From contig OX439040.1 in the NCBI GenBank assembly GCA_949317995.1, positions 52,465,186 to 52,529,185 of the forward strand: a stretch of DNA of 64,000 nt, written 5' to 3'. Under the pieces are notes generated by a model that had not been told where the DNA came from, made no database searches, and worked only from the letters and a program-made list of their open reading frames with translations. Positions 12,067 through 21,832 of the stretch are shown in pieces. Every line of letters begins with the position of its first letter. Position 1 is the stretch's first letter. This DNA comes from Acholoe squamosa. Its lineage: Eukaryota; Annelida; Polychaeta; Phyllodocida; Polynoidae. A program made the translations under genes and the position numbers.

Positions 12067-13368
12067 AGACAATAACTTGGGGGTAATTAAACCGCAGTGT
12101 ATTAATAACCTAGTAAGTGATTGTTTACAATACTAAAAAGGGGTATTAATTACACTTGCTCGATGTGAAATAGGCTATAGTATAAGACTATCCTATTTCT
12201 GAAAAATTATACAATAATAGCATCGAGTGTCGTTCATGTTATTTCCATCACTAGCTTATAACAACCATAAATGATAAATATACAATTATCACAGATTTAT
12301 AGTAACGTTTTGACAACAGTAGGGTCCTGAAAAGGACCGGTGGTTGTTAACAATGATCGTATTATGGTTATTGAACCCGGGAAAAAAAAAAATTTCGACT
12401 TTTTAAATTAACAGCTCTGTCTACTTTACAGAGTGAATTAAATATTAATGATCAGATATGGACAATTAATCTGATACTATATGAACACAATTAGGTATTA
12501 ACCTGAGTAATACAATACTAAGTTTAGAGAAATCCGTTGGACCTTCTCTTATTTTATAGAAAAATATTTATACTTTTGAGACGCAGCTCAGTTTATACCT
12601 TAGTGTTTTATATTTACAAGTTACAGAAGAATTATAGTCTCTTAATATATTGAGACCAGGAATGACCTATATAGACAGTTATAGGTCTAGGATTACCTTA
12701 AATAACTTTTAGGATTCGCAGATCCAGTATATTTATAGGTACCCTTATATAATAATATATCTTTATAAAAGATATTATATAGTTATAAATACAATTTTAC
12801 ATACAATATAATAATATCAACAAAGTTACTTGTTTTCATGATTGGAGGATGTAACAGGAGTCGGATGCTGCTGATGGCTTGGTATGGGCGAGCTGAACCC
12901 TGATGCCTGAAGTGCTATAGTAAAACTTGTTGGTGGGTGTAGCTAAACCCTGATGCCTGTAGTGCTAGCTAACTGGAGGTTATAGTAGATCCAGTTGTAG
13001 ACTGTTGATGGACTCTATGGGCGTAGCTAAACCCTGATGCCTGTAGTGCTAGCTCACAAATAGTAGTGGTGTAGTAGTAAATCCGGTTTGTAGTTCAAAA
13101 GTCCATATTAGTGTAAATTGTCCATGATTTTATAATAGGCACAGTCATTACATTGTGGCACAGTACAATTATGGTGTTTACAGCATTAGTACTCCTCCTC
13201 CAGAGTGGCTTGTTTGTTTTCTCCTTCTGTTTTCAGTTTCCGGATTAGGGTACAGTTTGGTACCCGAATCAATACGGGTTGGATAAAAAAATGGTTTCTT
13301 ATCCAACAATGCATGGGTAATAGAACCCCGGGACACACAATTATGTCCGATCTTCATGCAACAGTTTT
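12067..13368 (-). other. AT-rich 3' non-coding tail of the element
   Basis: About 1.3 kb between the ORF3 stop and the polypurine tract. It is markedly more AT-rich than the three ORFs and has no meaningful ORF. It contains the triplicated motif at 12886-13054. Confidence 0.7.
12886..13054 (-). repeat. Three copies of a ~33-bp motif in the 3' tail
   Basis: On the plus strand the core AGCT(G/A)AACCCTGATGCCTG followed by (A/T)AGTGCTA occurs at 12886-12918, 12937-12970 and 13020-13054, with variable spacers. Copies two and three are nearly identical. Conservation inside an otherwise AT-rich tail suggests a cis-acting role such as RNA packaging or export, which is inference. Confidence 0.8.
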
Positions 13369-16300
13369 TTACTGTTCCATGTTCTCCTCGGGTGGCTGGT
13401 TTGGACCCGGTTGTTGAGCCAGTGGCTGAACAGGGGGGTTCATACCAGTTCCATCCGTAGGTGCCAATGCGGGGACAGCAGGTGTAAGTTTCACCTTTTG
13501 GCGTGCTTCGAACAGCTTCAAAGCATGCTCAGGTGTACCGTCCCAGTTATCCATGATAACTCCGAAGACCTTGAAGAACTTTTGCTGGTTCTTCATGTTC
13601 GTTGCTCGTTCTAGGTCGAGCATCTGAGAAGCTGTTTCCTTCTCGGATAGGGCCTCCTGCCGCAGATTAGCAGCTTCCTGCTTATCTTTGGCAACATCCG
13701 CTTTGATCTGAGTCGAGATTCGGTTGATCTCTGACTTCTGGATCGCGTCAATACACTGGAGAGTGCTCGACACGGTCCGACGATACATGTCCAGGTGGAG
13801 GTTTTCCAGATGGTGCTGTAGCGTCTCAAATTGTTTGCTCTGGATATTGCAAGACAATTTGTCCTCCTTCTTGAAGAAGGTCTCCACTGTCTGGATCAGC
13901 TTAGGCCGATGAACCACAGCACCAGGTGGGGGTACCTGACCCTGAGGCTTCGGCTGTGCTCCAGACCCGCTCGCAGTGACAGCTACCTGCGTGTGCGAAG
14001 AAGCAACCGCAGTAGTAACCGCACTAGCAGTGGTCGAAGAAGGGCCTTGAGTTGGTAATCCCTGAACCAGGGGCAACCGTGACAATTCCCTTCTAAGGTC
14101 TTTGGCCGTCAACAATGGTGCGGGTGGACGTTGTCTCACCACAGCACTCATTGTAGGTCGGGGAGCTTGACCTCCTACTGTCGGCAGTTCCTGCTTGACC
14201 CTCCCGTACTGATCAAAGATTTGCATCTCTGGTCCGGGTGGGCCCATAGCAGGGTACTGCTTCGGGTCTTTGACATTCAAAGGCGCGTGTTTCCGGGCGG
14301 ACTGGCCACTCGGTCCACTGACACCAAAGAATGTCGGGTTCTGTGCACCTCGTGGAGTTGGTGCTCGCCCATAATGGGAAGGAGTTCCAGTAGGAGATGG
14401 AAGATGTGGCTTCTTCCTTCCCCCATTTGTCTGTCTCTCCAGCGCCTCCAGTGGTGACCTGGCTCGGCTTGGAGATTCAGACGCCTGTCTCTTCCTATCT
14501 GCTACAGAGGGTCCCTGGCGGTAATCCCTGCGGCTTCGGACCTGTTCTCCGGATGGAGTTACATAAGCCCCACCACGACGGCGGGCCTTGTTGCTTCTCC
14601 ATTCGTTTAACAGATCGTACTCCCCCTGAGCGTACTCTAGTTTGCCGGACCCGGGAGTCTGGGCAAACCGAGCCTTTAGTTTCTGGTTAGTACCAGGAAC
14701 CGTAGGCGCAAACTGCTTCGTACTCGGTGTGAGGGAAGCCAACTTCTCTGCATTGAGGCCCCTAAGGTTGCCATAGAGTTCGGAGTGAATTTTCATCACC
14801 CGATCTATGGCTGCCTCCAGGCCCTCTCCATGCGAAGTCACATAGTGCCGGACCATGTCTCCGCGTCGGGGGGTGACACATCCTGTGCATTTAGCACATT
14901 TCTTGCCAACCTCTCGGTCGCAGACATATTCCGGCCTCTGGTGCATATGAACCTCCACGAGATGACGAAGGAACGCGTCTTTCTCGATGAAGAATTCAAC
15001 CTCACCCTCACTTTGAGTACAACGTTGGAAGGGACAATCCTTACGATCCTCCCCGTAGTACTCATCTAGAGCAAACTTGAGCTTGCCCTTCTGGTCATAA
15101 TTGTACAGACCATTGGGCGAATTCTTAACGAATTCCCAATAGATCCAGTACATATTGGCCGGCTTTCTATCAGAGAGCTTCTTGCGAAGCCACTCCTCCA
15201 TATCTTCCTGCCTCTCACAGGTGATCCGAGGGGGCAGTCTCCATACGGATTTACTCCCCTTCAGGTGTCCCCTGTGTAGAGGAATGAAGTCGGCAAAGTT
15301 GCTATTGGCGTTAGCCCAGATAGCAGCCTCTTGCTCGTCAGTCGGAGTGACATCCACAACTGGGTCAACCGGCTCCTCTCCCTCCGGGTCGGATGGTACA
15401 TCCACAGGTTGCACAACGGGTTGTTGACCCGCGAGGACCTGGGCTGCAGCATCTTGAGCGTCTCCACTCAAATCGGCCATTACGTCGTGTAGCTTGACGA
15501 TTGGCACACCGAGCTCAACTTTTACGGTTGGGACAGCCGGTTCAGCTTCTGTATTATCAGCTTGAACGTCTACCTCGATAGGTTCAGGTTTGCGTTGGTC
15601 AACCTTCTTCTTATTCCTCCTGCGGGATCTGCCGTTAGTAGAAGTGCCAGGCTCGGATGCGTCCGTCTCGTTGCCGGAGACATCCGAAGCCTTAGCGCCC
15701 TTCTTATTGGCCGAGCGTGGAGACACCCGACGGGTTCGGGTACTGTCGTCCACACTCGTGCTGGTAGAGGGTTCGGTTCCTGACCGCTTCCCTTTACCCT
15801 TACCTTTGGTGGGGGTTGTTTTACCCTTTCCACCAGCTGCTTTCTCCTTTACTTGCTCAGTCTTCGTAGGGGTAGACTGAGCAGTTTTAAGGGAAACATC
15901 TGCATCAGGTAGGGCCTTCTCAGGTACTACTGCTGCGCCTCCCAAGGTGGGAGCTTCAGCAGGAGACATGAGACGGTCCATCCGATCGGCCATCTTGGCT
16001 GTTACTTGCACGGGTGCGGGTCCGGGTACTAACTCCGGATGCGCCAGTGCATACTGTCTCTCCAATAGACGTACTACGAGGTCTTGTATTACCCCGAGTC
16101 TGTCTAGTGGAGACACACCAATACGGGCCTCTTCTGCCTCAATGGTTTGAGACGTAATAGGGACCCCTGGACAGTAATCCACAACAGCGTTACCTGCTGC
16201 TTCATACTCATCCGCTGTGCTTAACAGTAGGATCTGGTCTCTGTCTATGTATCTAGAGACCTCATCTGCCTTGACACCGGTGTAACCCGTTTTGTCAGAC

Positions 16301-17046
16301 ACATAGGAAGGCCTATAAGAGGTATTCCTTCGGAAAGCCATTTCTGCGTCCCAGACGGCTTTACGAAACCATAAGTGGACTACCAATCCTTTGGCCATCT
16401 GATGGTAATCCATCAACCAGGACTCCGGAAAGGTATTAGCCCACTGCGGATGAGCACATTCCCAGATTGCGTTGACAACACGCTCGTCAACCTCTCTGGG
16501 CGTCCCATAACAGGTGGGTATCAGCATTTCCTCGGAAATTGCTAACATCCGTCCGTCATATGGACCGGCTACATCATGCCATTCGGGACTGTCTGGGAAG
16601 GGCAGCTCTAGGTGCATTGGCCTGTCAACCGGAGAAGCAGGTCCCAAAGCACCGAATGAGGTACTCCCACCAAGACGGGGCGGCAGTTGAGGGGGAGGTG
16701 GCATCAGAGCCCTGTCAAGAGACTGGGCTCCTGCCGGTTCTCCACTCAAACCTTCGGATGGAGGGGCTACATAAGGCTCACCTACATCAATTTGTTGTTG
16801 AACGCCTCGGCGTTCAGGACTAACTTGTCTGGAGTTGTCGGATGCGTCGTAGAACGATTCTACGTCGCTATCGTCTACTCCAGAGAAGTACTGATCAACA
16901 TTCATTTGTTGATCCATTTGATCACAATCAGCATCGTATTGCTGATCGTCGTATGTATAAGTGGGACTCTTGGGAGAACCACTTCCATACTCTGGCGGGG
17001 TGCTGGCACCGGCACCGCCGCCAAGACGGACGGCCTCTTCTGCCAT
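13369..17046 (-). CDS. ORF3, zinc-finger-like protein in env position
   Basis: 1225 aa from the first ATG (17046); the frame extends a further 29 codons upstream without an ATG. The family is not recognised. Numbered from that ATG: acidic, Pro/Ser-rich N-terminus (1-130); a Trp-rich, possibly folded region (about 150-330); a Lys/Ser/Thr-rich basic region with RSRRRNKKK at 473-481; a second folded region (about 575-770) with two Cys/His clusters, C671-x4-C676-x18-H695-x4-H700 and C720-x2-C723-x10-H734-x4-H739; a basic Ser/Pro segment (about 815-900); and a Gln/Glu/Lys-rich coiled coil (about 1055-1155). No signal peptide, transmembrane span or fusion-like segment is seen, so it is not an envelope protein. 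The fingers and basic patches suggest nucleic-acid or chromatin binding (inference). Translation probably needs a spliced mRNA. Confidence 0.85.
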   Translation of the reverse strand: MAEEAVRLGGGAGASTPPEYGSGSPKSPTYTYDDQQYDADCDQMDQQMNVDQYFSGVDDSDVESFYDASDNSRQVSPERRGVQQQIDVGEPYVAPPSEGLSGEPAGAQSLDRALMPPPPQLPPRLGGSTSFGALGPASPVDRPMHLELPFPDSPEWHDVAGPYDGRMLAISEEMLIPTCYGTPREVDERVVNAIWECAHPQWANTFPESWLMDYHQMAKGLVVHLWFRKAVWDAEMAFRRNTSYRPSYVSDKTGYTGVKADEVSRYIDRDQILLLSTADEYEAAGNAVVDYCPGVPITSQTIEAEEARIGVSPLDRLGVIQDLVVRLLERQYALAHPELVPGPAPVQVTAKMADRMDRLMSPAEAPTLGGAAVVPEKALPDADVSLKTAQSTPTKTEQVKEKAAGGKGKTTPTKGKGKGKRSGTEPSTSTSVDDSTRTRRVSPRSANKKGAKASDVSGNETDASEPGTSTNGRSRRRNKKKVDQRKPEPIEVDVQADNTEAEPAVPTVKVELGVPIVKLHDVMADLSGDAQDAAAQVLAGQQPVVQPVDVPSDPEGEEPVDPVVDVTPTDEQEAAIWANANSNFADFIPLHRGHLKGSKSVWRLPPRITCERQEDMEEWLRKKLSDRKPANMYWIYWEFVKNSPNGLYNYDQKGKLKFALDEYYGEDRKDCPFQRCTQSEGEVEFFIEKDAFLRHLVEVHMHQRPEYVCDREVGKKCAKCTGCVTPRRGDMVRHYVTSHGEGLEAAIDRVMKIHSELYGNLRGLNAEKLASLTPSTKQFAPTVPGTNQKLKARFAQTPGSGKLEYAQGEYDLLNEWRSNKARRRGGAYVTPSGEQVRSRRDYRQGPSVADRKRQASESPSRARSPLEALERQTNGGRKKPHLPSPTGTPSHYGRAPTPRGAQNPTFFGVSGPSGQSARKHAPLNVKDPKQYPAMGPPGPEMQIFDQYGRVKQELPTVGGQAPRPTMSAVVRQRPPAPLLTAKDLRRELSRLPLVQGLPTQGPSSTTASAVTTAVASSHTQVAVTASGSGAQPKPQGQVPPPGAVVHRPKLIQTVETFFKKEDKLSCNIQSKQFETLQHHLENLHLDMYRRTVSSTLQCIDAIQKSEINRISTQIKADVAKDKQEAANLRQEALSEKETASQMLDLERATNMKNQQKFFKVFGVIMDNWDGTPEHALKLFEARQKVKLTPAVPALAPTDGTGMNPPVQPLAQQPGPNQPPEENMEQ

Positions 17047-17082
17047 CGACAGAAGTGGCTGTTCGGGGATAAAATATCCCAA

Positions 17083-17600
17083 TCCACCGGATAAGCAGTG
17101 AGTACTGCTTACCCAGTGAAAGGCGGGTGCCTTTTAACGAGGGCACACCTCGGAATATGGCTGTCACGGGCTATCAGACTCCAACAAGAGCAAGACCACC
17201 CTCGGCCACGTCTTCTTCCTTCGCAGGAATAAGACAATATGGCGGGATACTCGAACTTGAATCGCTGCGCATGATCAAACCGGCGCCTCACGTGACCATT
17301 CGAAAATGGGTCAACAACTTTCCCGCGTGCCCTTAATTAGGTCACGCGCCCTTACATAAAAACAATACAATACCCGATCGGTCGTCCGTCCGTACTCAGG
17401 GTTCGACTATGACAATTCGCTAGGTATTCTGGAGTTTATGGATAGCATAAGCATATCCACCGGATTATCCGTCCAAAACCATGGGTTCATTGTCATAGGA
17501 CCTTTTCCAGAGACTCTTGACCGGCTCAAATATACATTGAACTAGGTTACAACATATAACAGTACACAGTACAGGACAACACACTCGTTGTGTTAACAGG
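17083..17600 (-). other. Non-coding spacer between pol and ORF3
   Basis: About 520 bp lie between the pol stop and the open frame of ORF3, which is open back to 17133 after a TAA at 17134-17136. A pyrimidine-rich stretch ending CAG at about 17059, 13 nt before the ORF3 ATG, could act as splice acceptor. No ORF or other motif is recognised in the spacer. Confidence 0.5.
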
Positions 17601-20600
17601 CTAGGTTACGGCAGTCTGTAGCAACCTTGGACTGCGTCTAAGAGGTTTTGAGGCCTCTTTTATTGACCTGGTATCCATAAGAGCCTTTTCCAAGGTCTTC
17701 TTAGCCTTAGAGGGACCTTTCCTCTTATTTTTACCTGCGCCTGCCGAGACTTTTTGTATCTTCCCCTGCTTTCCGGATGTTACGACAGGGGGCACCACCC
17801 TCTTCGGGTCTGCAACCTTCCGTGGCCGCCCGGGTCCTCGCTTTCGGGTCGGTACCACTTCGAGTTGCTTAACACGACTCTGTTCCATTACTTCCAATAG
17901 ACCATCGCCGTACATTTCGGTGGAGGTATCCCTCCCCCTCCATGGGCGTAGTCTCGCTACATTTGACTTGTAACATTTACCAAGCTGTGATTTAATAATC
18001 ACTGTGCAATCACTAATAACCTGAGTTATAGTGAAAGGTCCATCCCAATTACTGGCTAATTTCAGGTTAGCTAGAGGTTGGTGTAGACGCAGTACTCTAT
18101 CCCCTAGATTAAAAAATCTAGCTTTTAGACCTGTGTCATAGCCAACTTTCTGCCAACGCGCAGTTTTCTGCAACTCGTCTCTAACCCTCTCATAGGCTTG
18201 TTTGAAATTATCCCGTAGGGATTCTACAAACATCACCTGGCAAGGGGCTTCCGGATTCATTCTTATTACGCCGAACACCAAATCGGCTGGCATAATCAAA
18301 TCCTCTCCAAAAACGAGGAGATTAGGAGAACAGTTTGTGCTCGAATGCACAGTGCCATTATAGGCATGTACCACGAATTCACATTGTTCATCCCAATCAT
18401 CCATCTGCTCATTTACCAGAGACTTCAATACTTGGATCAAGGTCCTATTGAATCTCTCTACTTGTCCATCGCTCTGTGGTCTATAGGGATTAGTTCTTGT
18501 CTTGCAGATCGCCAGACAATTACACATCTCCTGCCACAGACTAGACTCAAATTCTCTGCCTTGGTCACTATGTAACATGAGTGGGACACCTAGGTGCAGC
18601 ACCCACCCTTTTACAAAGGCCATAGCACAAGTAACAGCCTTATGATCCGGTAAAGGGAACACTCGGGTGTACTTGGTATAATAATCAGACACGACCATCA
18701 TACACGTGTTGCCACTAGGAGTGGGGGGAATCCCACTAATAATGTCAACAGCTATTCTAGCAAACCTTACACCAAACAGTTCCTGGGATAATGGCAGCTT
18801 GCCTAACCCGGGTCCTGGTTTGTTCTTACAGCACTCGGGACAGGTCTCCACCCATCGGGTGAGATCTGTACTCATGCCGGGCCAATAGTATCGTCTGGTC
18901 AGACGTTCTAGAGACCTTTTCTTTCCAAAGTGCCCACTAGTTCTATGTCCATGACAGAAATACATAATATCTCGTCGCATAGCACTAGGTATGACAACTT
19001 GCAAGGTTTTGTTCCTATTAGAATGGTTCTTCCATCGAAACAGAATACCATCCCGGACTTTTAGCTCGGCCCATTGAGCTAAGAATCGTCTCATCTCTCT
19101 GTTCTCCAATGACACTACGGGTCTTGGGGGACAGATACCCTGATTAAGGAATTTAATCAAACGTGATGTGACTGCATCAGACTTCTGGAACTGCCTGATG
19201 GTCTCCAAGGACCAATTCAAGACATGTTCCGGATGGGTTTCGAATGGAACTCGAACCCCTGCCAACACAGCATTGTGTGCTCCACAATCAGTGCACTCAG
19301 CATTTGCACATTTCCTCACTGGGATTCTAGACAAAGCATCTGCATTCAAATGCTTTGCCCCGGCTCGGTGTTCAATCTGGCTGTGATTTAGACCGAATTC
19401 GGATAGGTGCGCTAACCAGCGACCTATCATCCCCTCTGCATCTTTGAAGTTCAATAACCATCTGAGGGAAGAGTGATCAGTCCGTAGAGTGAAATCACTC
19501 CCCCACAAAAAGTGCTTGAACTTCTTCGTATAGACCACCACAGCCAACAACTCACGTTTAGTGGTACAATAGTTTCTTTGAGATTTACTCAACGTGTTAC
19601 TAGCGAAGGCTATAGGAACTTCGACCCCATCCTGGACCTGAGAAAGGGCGGCTCCTATGCTTTCATTACTAGCATCAGTATCTAGAATGAAATGATCATT
19701 CTCCGTGGGGTATCTCAACACAGGTGTGATAGCAAACAAATCCTTTATTTTCATAAAGGCCTCGTCTTGCTCGGGTCCCCAAGGGAATCGTTCCTTTCTG
19801 ATCCCGGGTGTCCAGTGGGACAAACTCTGGATAGGAAAGGCAACCCTTGAATATCCTGGGATAAAGTCCCGGTAGTAGGAACAGAATCCGAGGAAGGACC
19901 TAACTTCTTTCGCATTCGTGGGTGCTTGCCAATTTGACACGGCATCCAGTTTCTCCGGATCGGCTTTAATCCCTTCATTCGAGATTATTCGCCCCAAGTA
20001 ATTAATAGATCTTTTGAAAAGATCGCACTTCTTGGGTTTCAGCTTCAAACCATTAGTTATGATCCTTTCCAGGACCATACCTAAATTTTCCAAGCATTCT
20101 TCGTATGTCTTTCCAAAGACAATCACATCGTCTAGATAGACGAGACATTTCTTCCATAAAAGGTCACTTAATAAAGTTTCCATCATGGCTTCAAATGTCG
20201 CCGGTGCATTGCACAATCCAAACGGCATCACATTATACTGGAATAATCCAATATGACTGGAAAAGGCCGTCTTCTCCATATCTTTCGGATGCATACCCAC
20301 TTGCCAGTACCCGGATTGTAAGTCTAGAGAGCAATACCATTGCTTACCTCCAAGGGAGTCTATAGTCTCATCGATCCGTGGTAAGGGATATGAATTCTTC
20401 TTGGTCATACCATTCAATTTCCGGTAATCTATGCAGAAACGGATGCTACCATCTTTCTTGGTCACCATGCACACAGGGCTAGACCAAGGACTGGTTGATG
20501 GAATTATTACATCCTGTTCAAGCATTTTAGCTATCTCCTCCTCAGCTACCTTTTTTTTGGCTAGTGGGAGTCTTCTATAAGGAATCTTAAAAGGTTCATT

Positions 20601-21794
20601 CTCACCAGTGTCAATCGTATGCAGTACTTTATCGGTACGCCCCAATTGTTCACTCGGTGCTGCAAAAGCTTTACGGTACTTGTACAACAAGTCAGTTAGA
20701 GCTTCACGTTGTTCATCACTTTCTACATGGCTTTCGGCTACTAGAGTGTCTAGTTCCGGGCTCCTTTCGGGTGAGGAAGGGGCTCCGGGTGCCGAAACAT
20801 GTTTACAGTCTTCTATCAATTCGGATAAGACAACCGATCCAAGGATCGTATCCTTCTGTACATAGACAGTCTTGTTACCGGTATTGGATATAGGAACCAC
20901 CGTCCAAGCAGCGTTAGCTACTAGAACATCAGCGGATTCCAATCCGATACTTGACAACATGGCCATGTCTGGCTCTACAACTCCAGTTTTTCCTGAAAAC
21001 TGTCTGTCCGCTCGACATAAGACATCACAGGCTGTGCCTGGTGGTATCTTAACAGTCTGGGCTACACTGGCTACACTGCTTACTTGCCTAAGTACACATT
21101 GTACTTCGAGATGGTACGGGTCTCTCACTTCCAATATTCCCCTCTGGGAATCTAACCTTGCTCCATATAATGCAGCAAAATCCAGACCGAGTATACCATC
21201 ATCCGCGATGTTCGCCACAGTAGGGGTAAGGATGAAGTCCTTATCTTCCTGTAGACTGAACCTCATACATGTTCTACCGAACGTTTGTATCATGCTACCG
21301 TCGGCCGTACGAGCATTTCCTTCCGTTGTGAAAGTTTCATGATTCGTAGGCAAAAGATCGTAGAATCTCTTAGCAATACAGGAGTGGCTAGCACCCGTAT
21401 CGACAAGAAACTCAGCGGATCTACCACTCACAGATACAACTGCGTACCACCTCCTACCTTTCAAGTAGGTAGGACTACTTGCATACTTAGCAAGTTCCGT
21501 CTTAGCGCCGAGGTCAAATCCACATCCCTTTAAGAATTCGAGACAAGGATGACCCGGGGGGAACTGGGCACACCCCACCCTGGCCAACTCATTGGCCGCT
21601 CCCTCTGGACTGATATCGGGTTTCCCCTCTGTGTTCTTCTGCCGGTTCTTGACACCTGGTGTACTATCAGTCTCCCCAGCCTCATGAGTAAGGAACTGAT
21701 CAGGCTCCTTAGCTTCACTGCTGGGCGAAATCGCTAGAGGATTCTTGCCAGTACCGCAAGCTGCGATAGGCTGGCAGTCATGGCAATCACTCAC
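17601..21794 (-). CDS. pol: Pol polyprotein: PR-RT-RNase H-integrase
   Basis: About 1397 aa in frame -1 to gag. The ORF is open from 21860; the listed first codon (21794) is GTG, so expression is probably by frameshift, not internal AUG. The aspartic protease has DTG at residues 132-134 and ILG at 201-203. The reverse transcriptase has YLDD at 553-556. RNase H has TDAS (D707), E748, D773 and NADA (D819). Integrase has an H950-H955-C985-C988 zinc site and a catalytic triad D1017, D1077, E1113 with 35 residues between the last two. A GPF module follows (1252-1254). The tail after 1290 is basic, has no chromodomain that I can see, and carries an AT-hook-like GPGRPRK core at 1320-1326. All catalytic residues are present, so it is likely functional. 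Confidence 0.96.
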   Translation of the reverse strand: MSDCHDCQPIAACGTGKNPLAISPSSEAKEPDQFLTHEAGETDSTPGVKNRQKNTEGKPDISPEGAANELARVGCAQFPPGHPCLEFLKGCGFDLGAKTELAKYASSPTYLKGRRWYAVVSVSGRSAEFLVDTGASHSCIAKRFYDLLPTNHETFTTEGNARTADGSMIQTFGRTCMRFSLQEDKDFILTPTVANIADDGILGLDFAALYGARLDSQRGILEVRDPYHLEVQCVLRQVSSVASVAQTVKIPPGTACDVLCRADRQFSGKTGVVEPDMAMLSSIGLESADVLVANAAWTVVPISNTGNKTVYVQKDTILGSVVLSELIEDCKHVSAPGAPSSPERSPELDTLVAESHVESDEQREALTDLLYKYRKAFAAPSEQLGRTDKVLHTIDTGENEPFKIPYRRLPLAKKKVAEEEIAKMLEQDVIIPSTSPWSSPVCMVTKKDGSIRFCIDYRKLNGMTKKNSYPLPRIDETIDSLGGKQWYCSLDLQSGYWQVGMHPKDMEKTAFSSHIGLFQYNVMPFGLCNAPATFEAMMETLLSDLLWKKCLVYLDDVIVFGKTYEECLENLGMVLERIITNGLKLKPKKCDLFKRSINYLGRIISNEGIKADPEKLDAVSNWQAPTNAKEVRSFLGFCSYYRDFIPGYSRVAFPIQSLSHWTPGIRKERFPWGPEQDEAFMKIKDLFAITPVLRYPTENDHFILDTDASNESIGAALSQVQDGVEVPIAFASNTLSKSQRNYCTTKRELLAVVVYTKKFKHFLWGSDFTLRTDHSSLRWLLNFKDAEGMIGRWLAHLSEFGLNHSQIEHRAGAKHLNADALSRIPVRKCANAECTDCGAHNAVLAGVRVPFETHPEHVLNWSLETIRQFQKSDAVTSRLIKFLNQGICPPRPVVSLENREMRRFLAQWAELKVRDGILFRWKNHSNRNKTLQVVIPSAMRRDIMYFCHGHRTSGHFGKKRSLERLTRRYYWPGMSTDLTRWVETCPECCKNKPGPGLGKLPLSQELFGVRFARIAVDIISGIPPTPSGNTCMMVVSDYYTKYTRVFPLPDHKAVTCAMAFVKGWVLHLGVPLMLHSDQGREFESSLWQEMCNCLAICKTRTNPYRPQSDGQVERFNRTLIQVLKSLVNEQMDDWDEQCEFVVHAYNGTVHSSTNCSPNLLVFGEDLIMPADLVFGVIRMNPEAPCQVMFVESLRDNFKQAYERVRDELQKTARWQKVGYDTGLKARFFNLGDRVLRLHQPLANLKLASNWDGPFTITQVISDCTVIIKSQLGKCYKSNVARLRPWRGRDTSTEMYGDGLLEVMEQSRVKQLEVVPTRKRGPGRPRKVADPKRVVPPVVTSGKQGKIQKVSAGAGKNKRKGPSKAKKTLEKALMDTRSIKEASKPLRRSPRLLQTAVT

Positions 21795-21832
21795 TCTGGG
21801 GGTAATCCGGTTGCCATTGTGGACACCCCCTC

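Noticed and set aside
13369-17046. ORF3 as an envelope gene
   Set aside because: Position fits, but there is no signal peptide, transmembrane segment or fusion-like hydrophobic stretch, and the protein is dominated by charged low complexity and Cys/His clusters.
17601-17930. Chromodomain at the integrase C-terminus
   Set aside because: The tail is basic and low complexity with an AT-hook-like core; no chromodomain-like aromatic cage pattern is visible.
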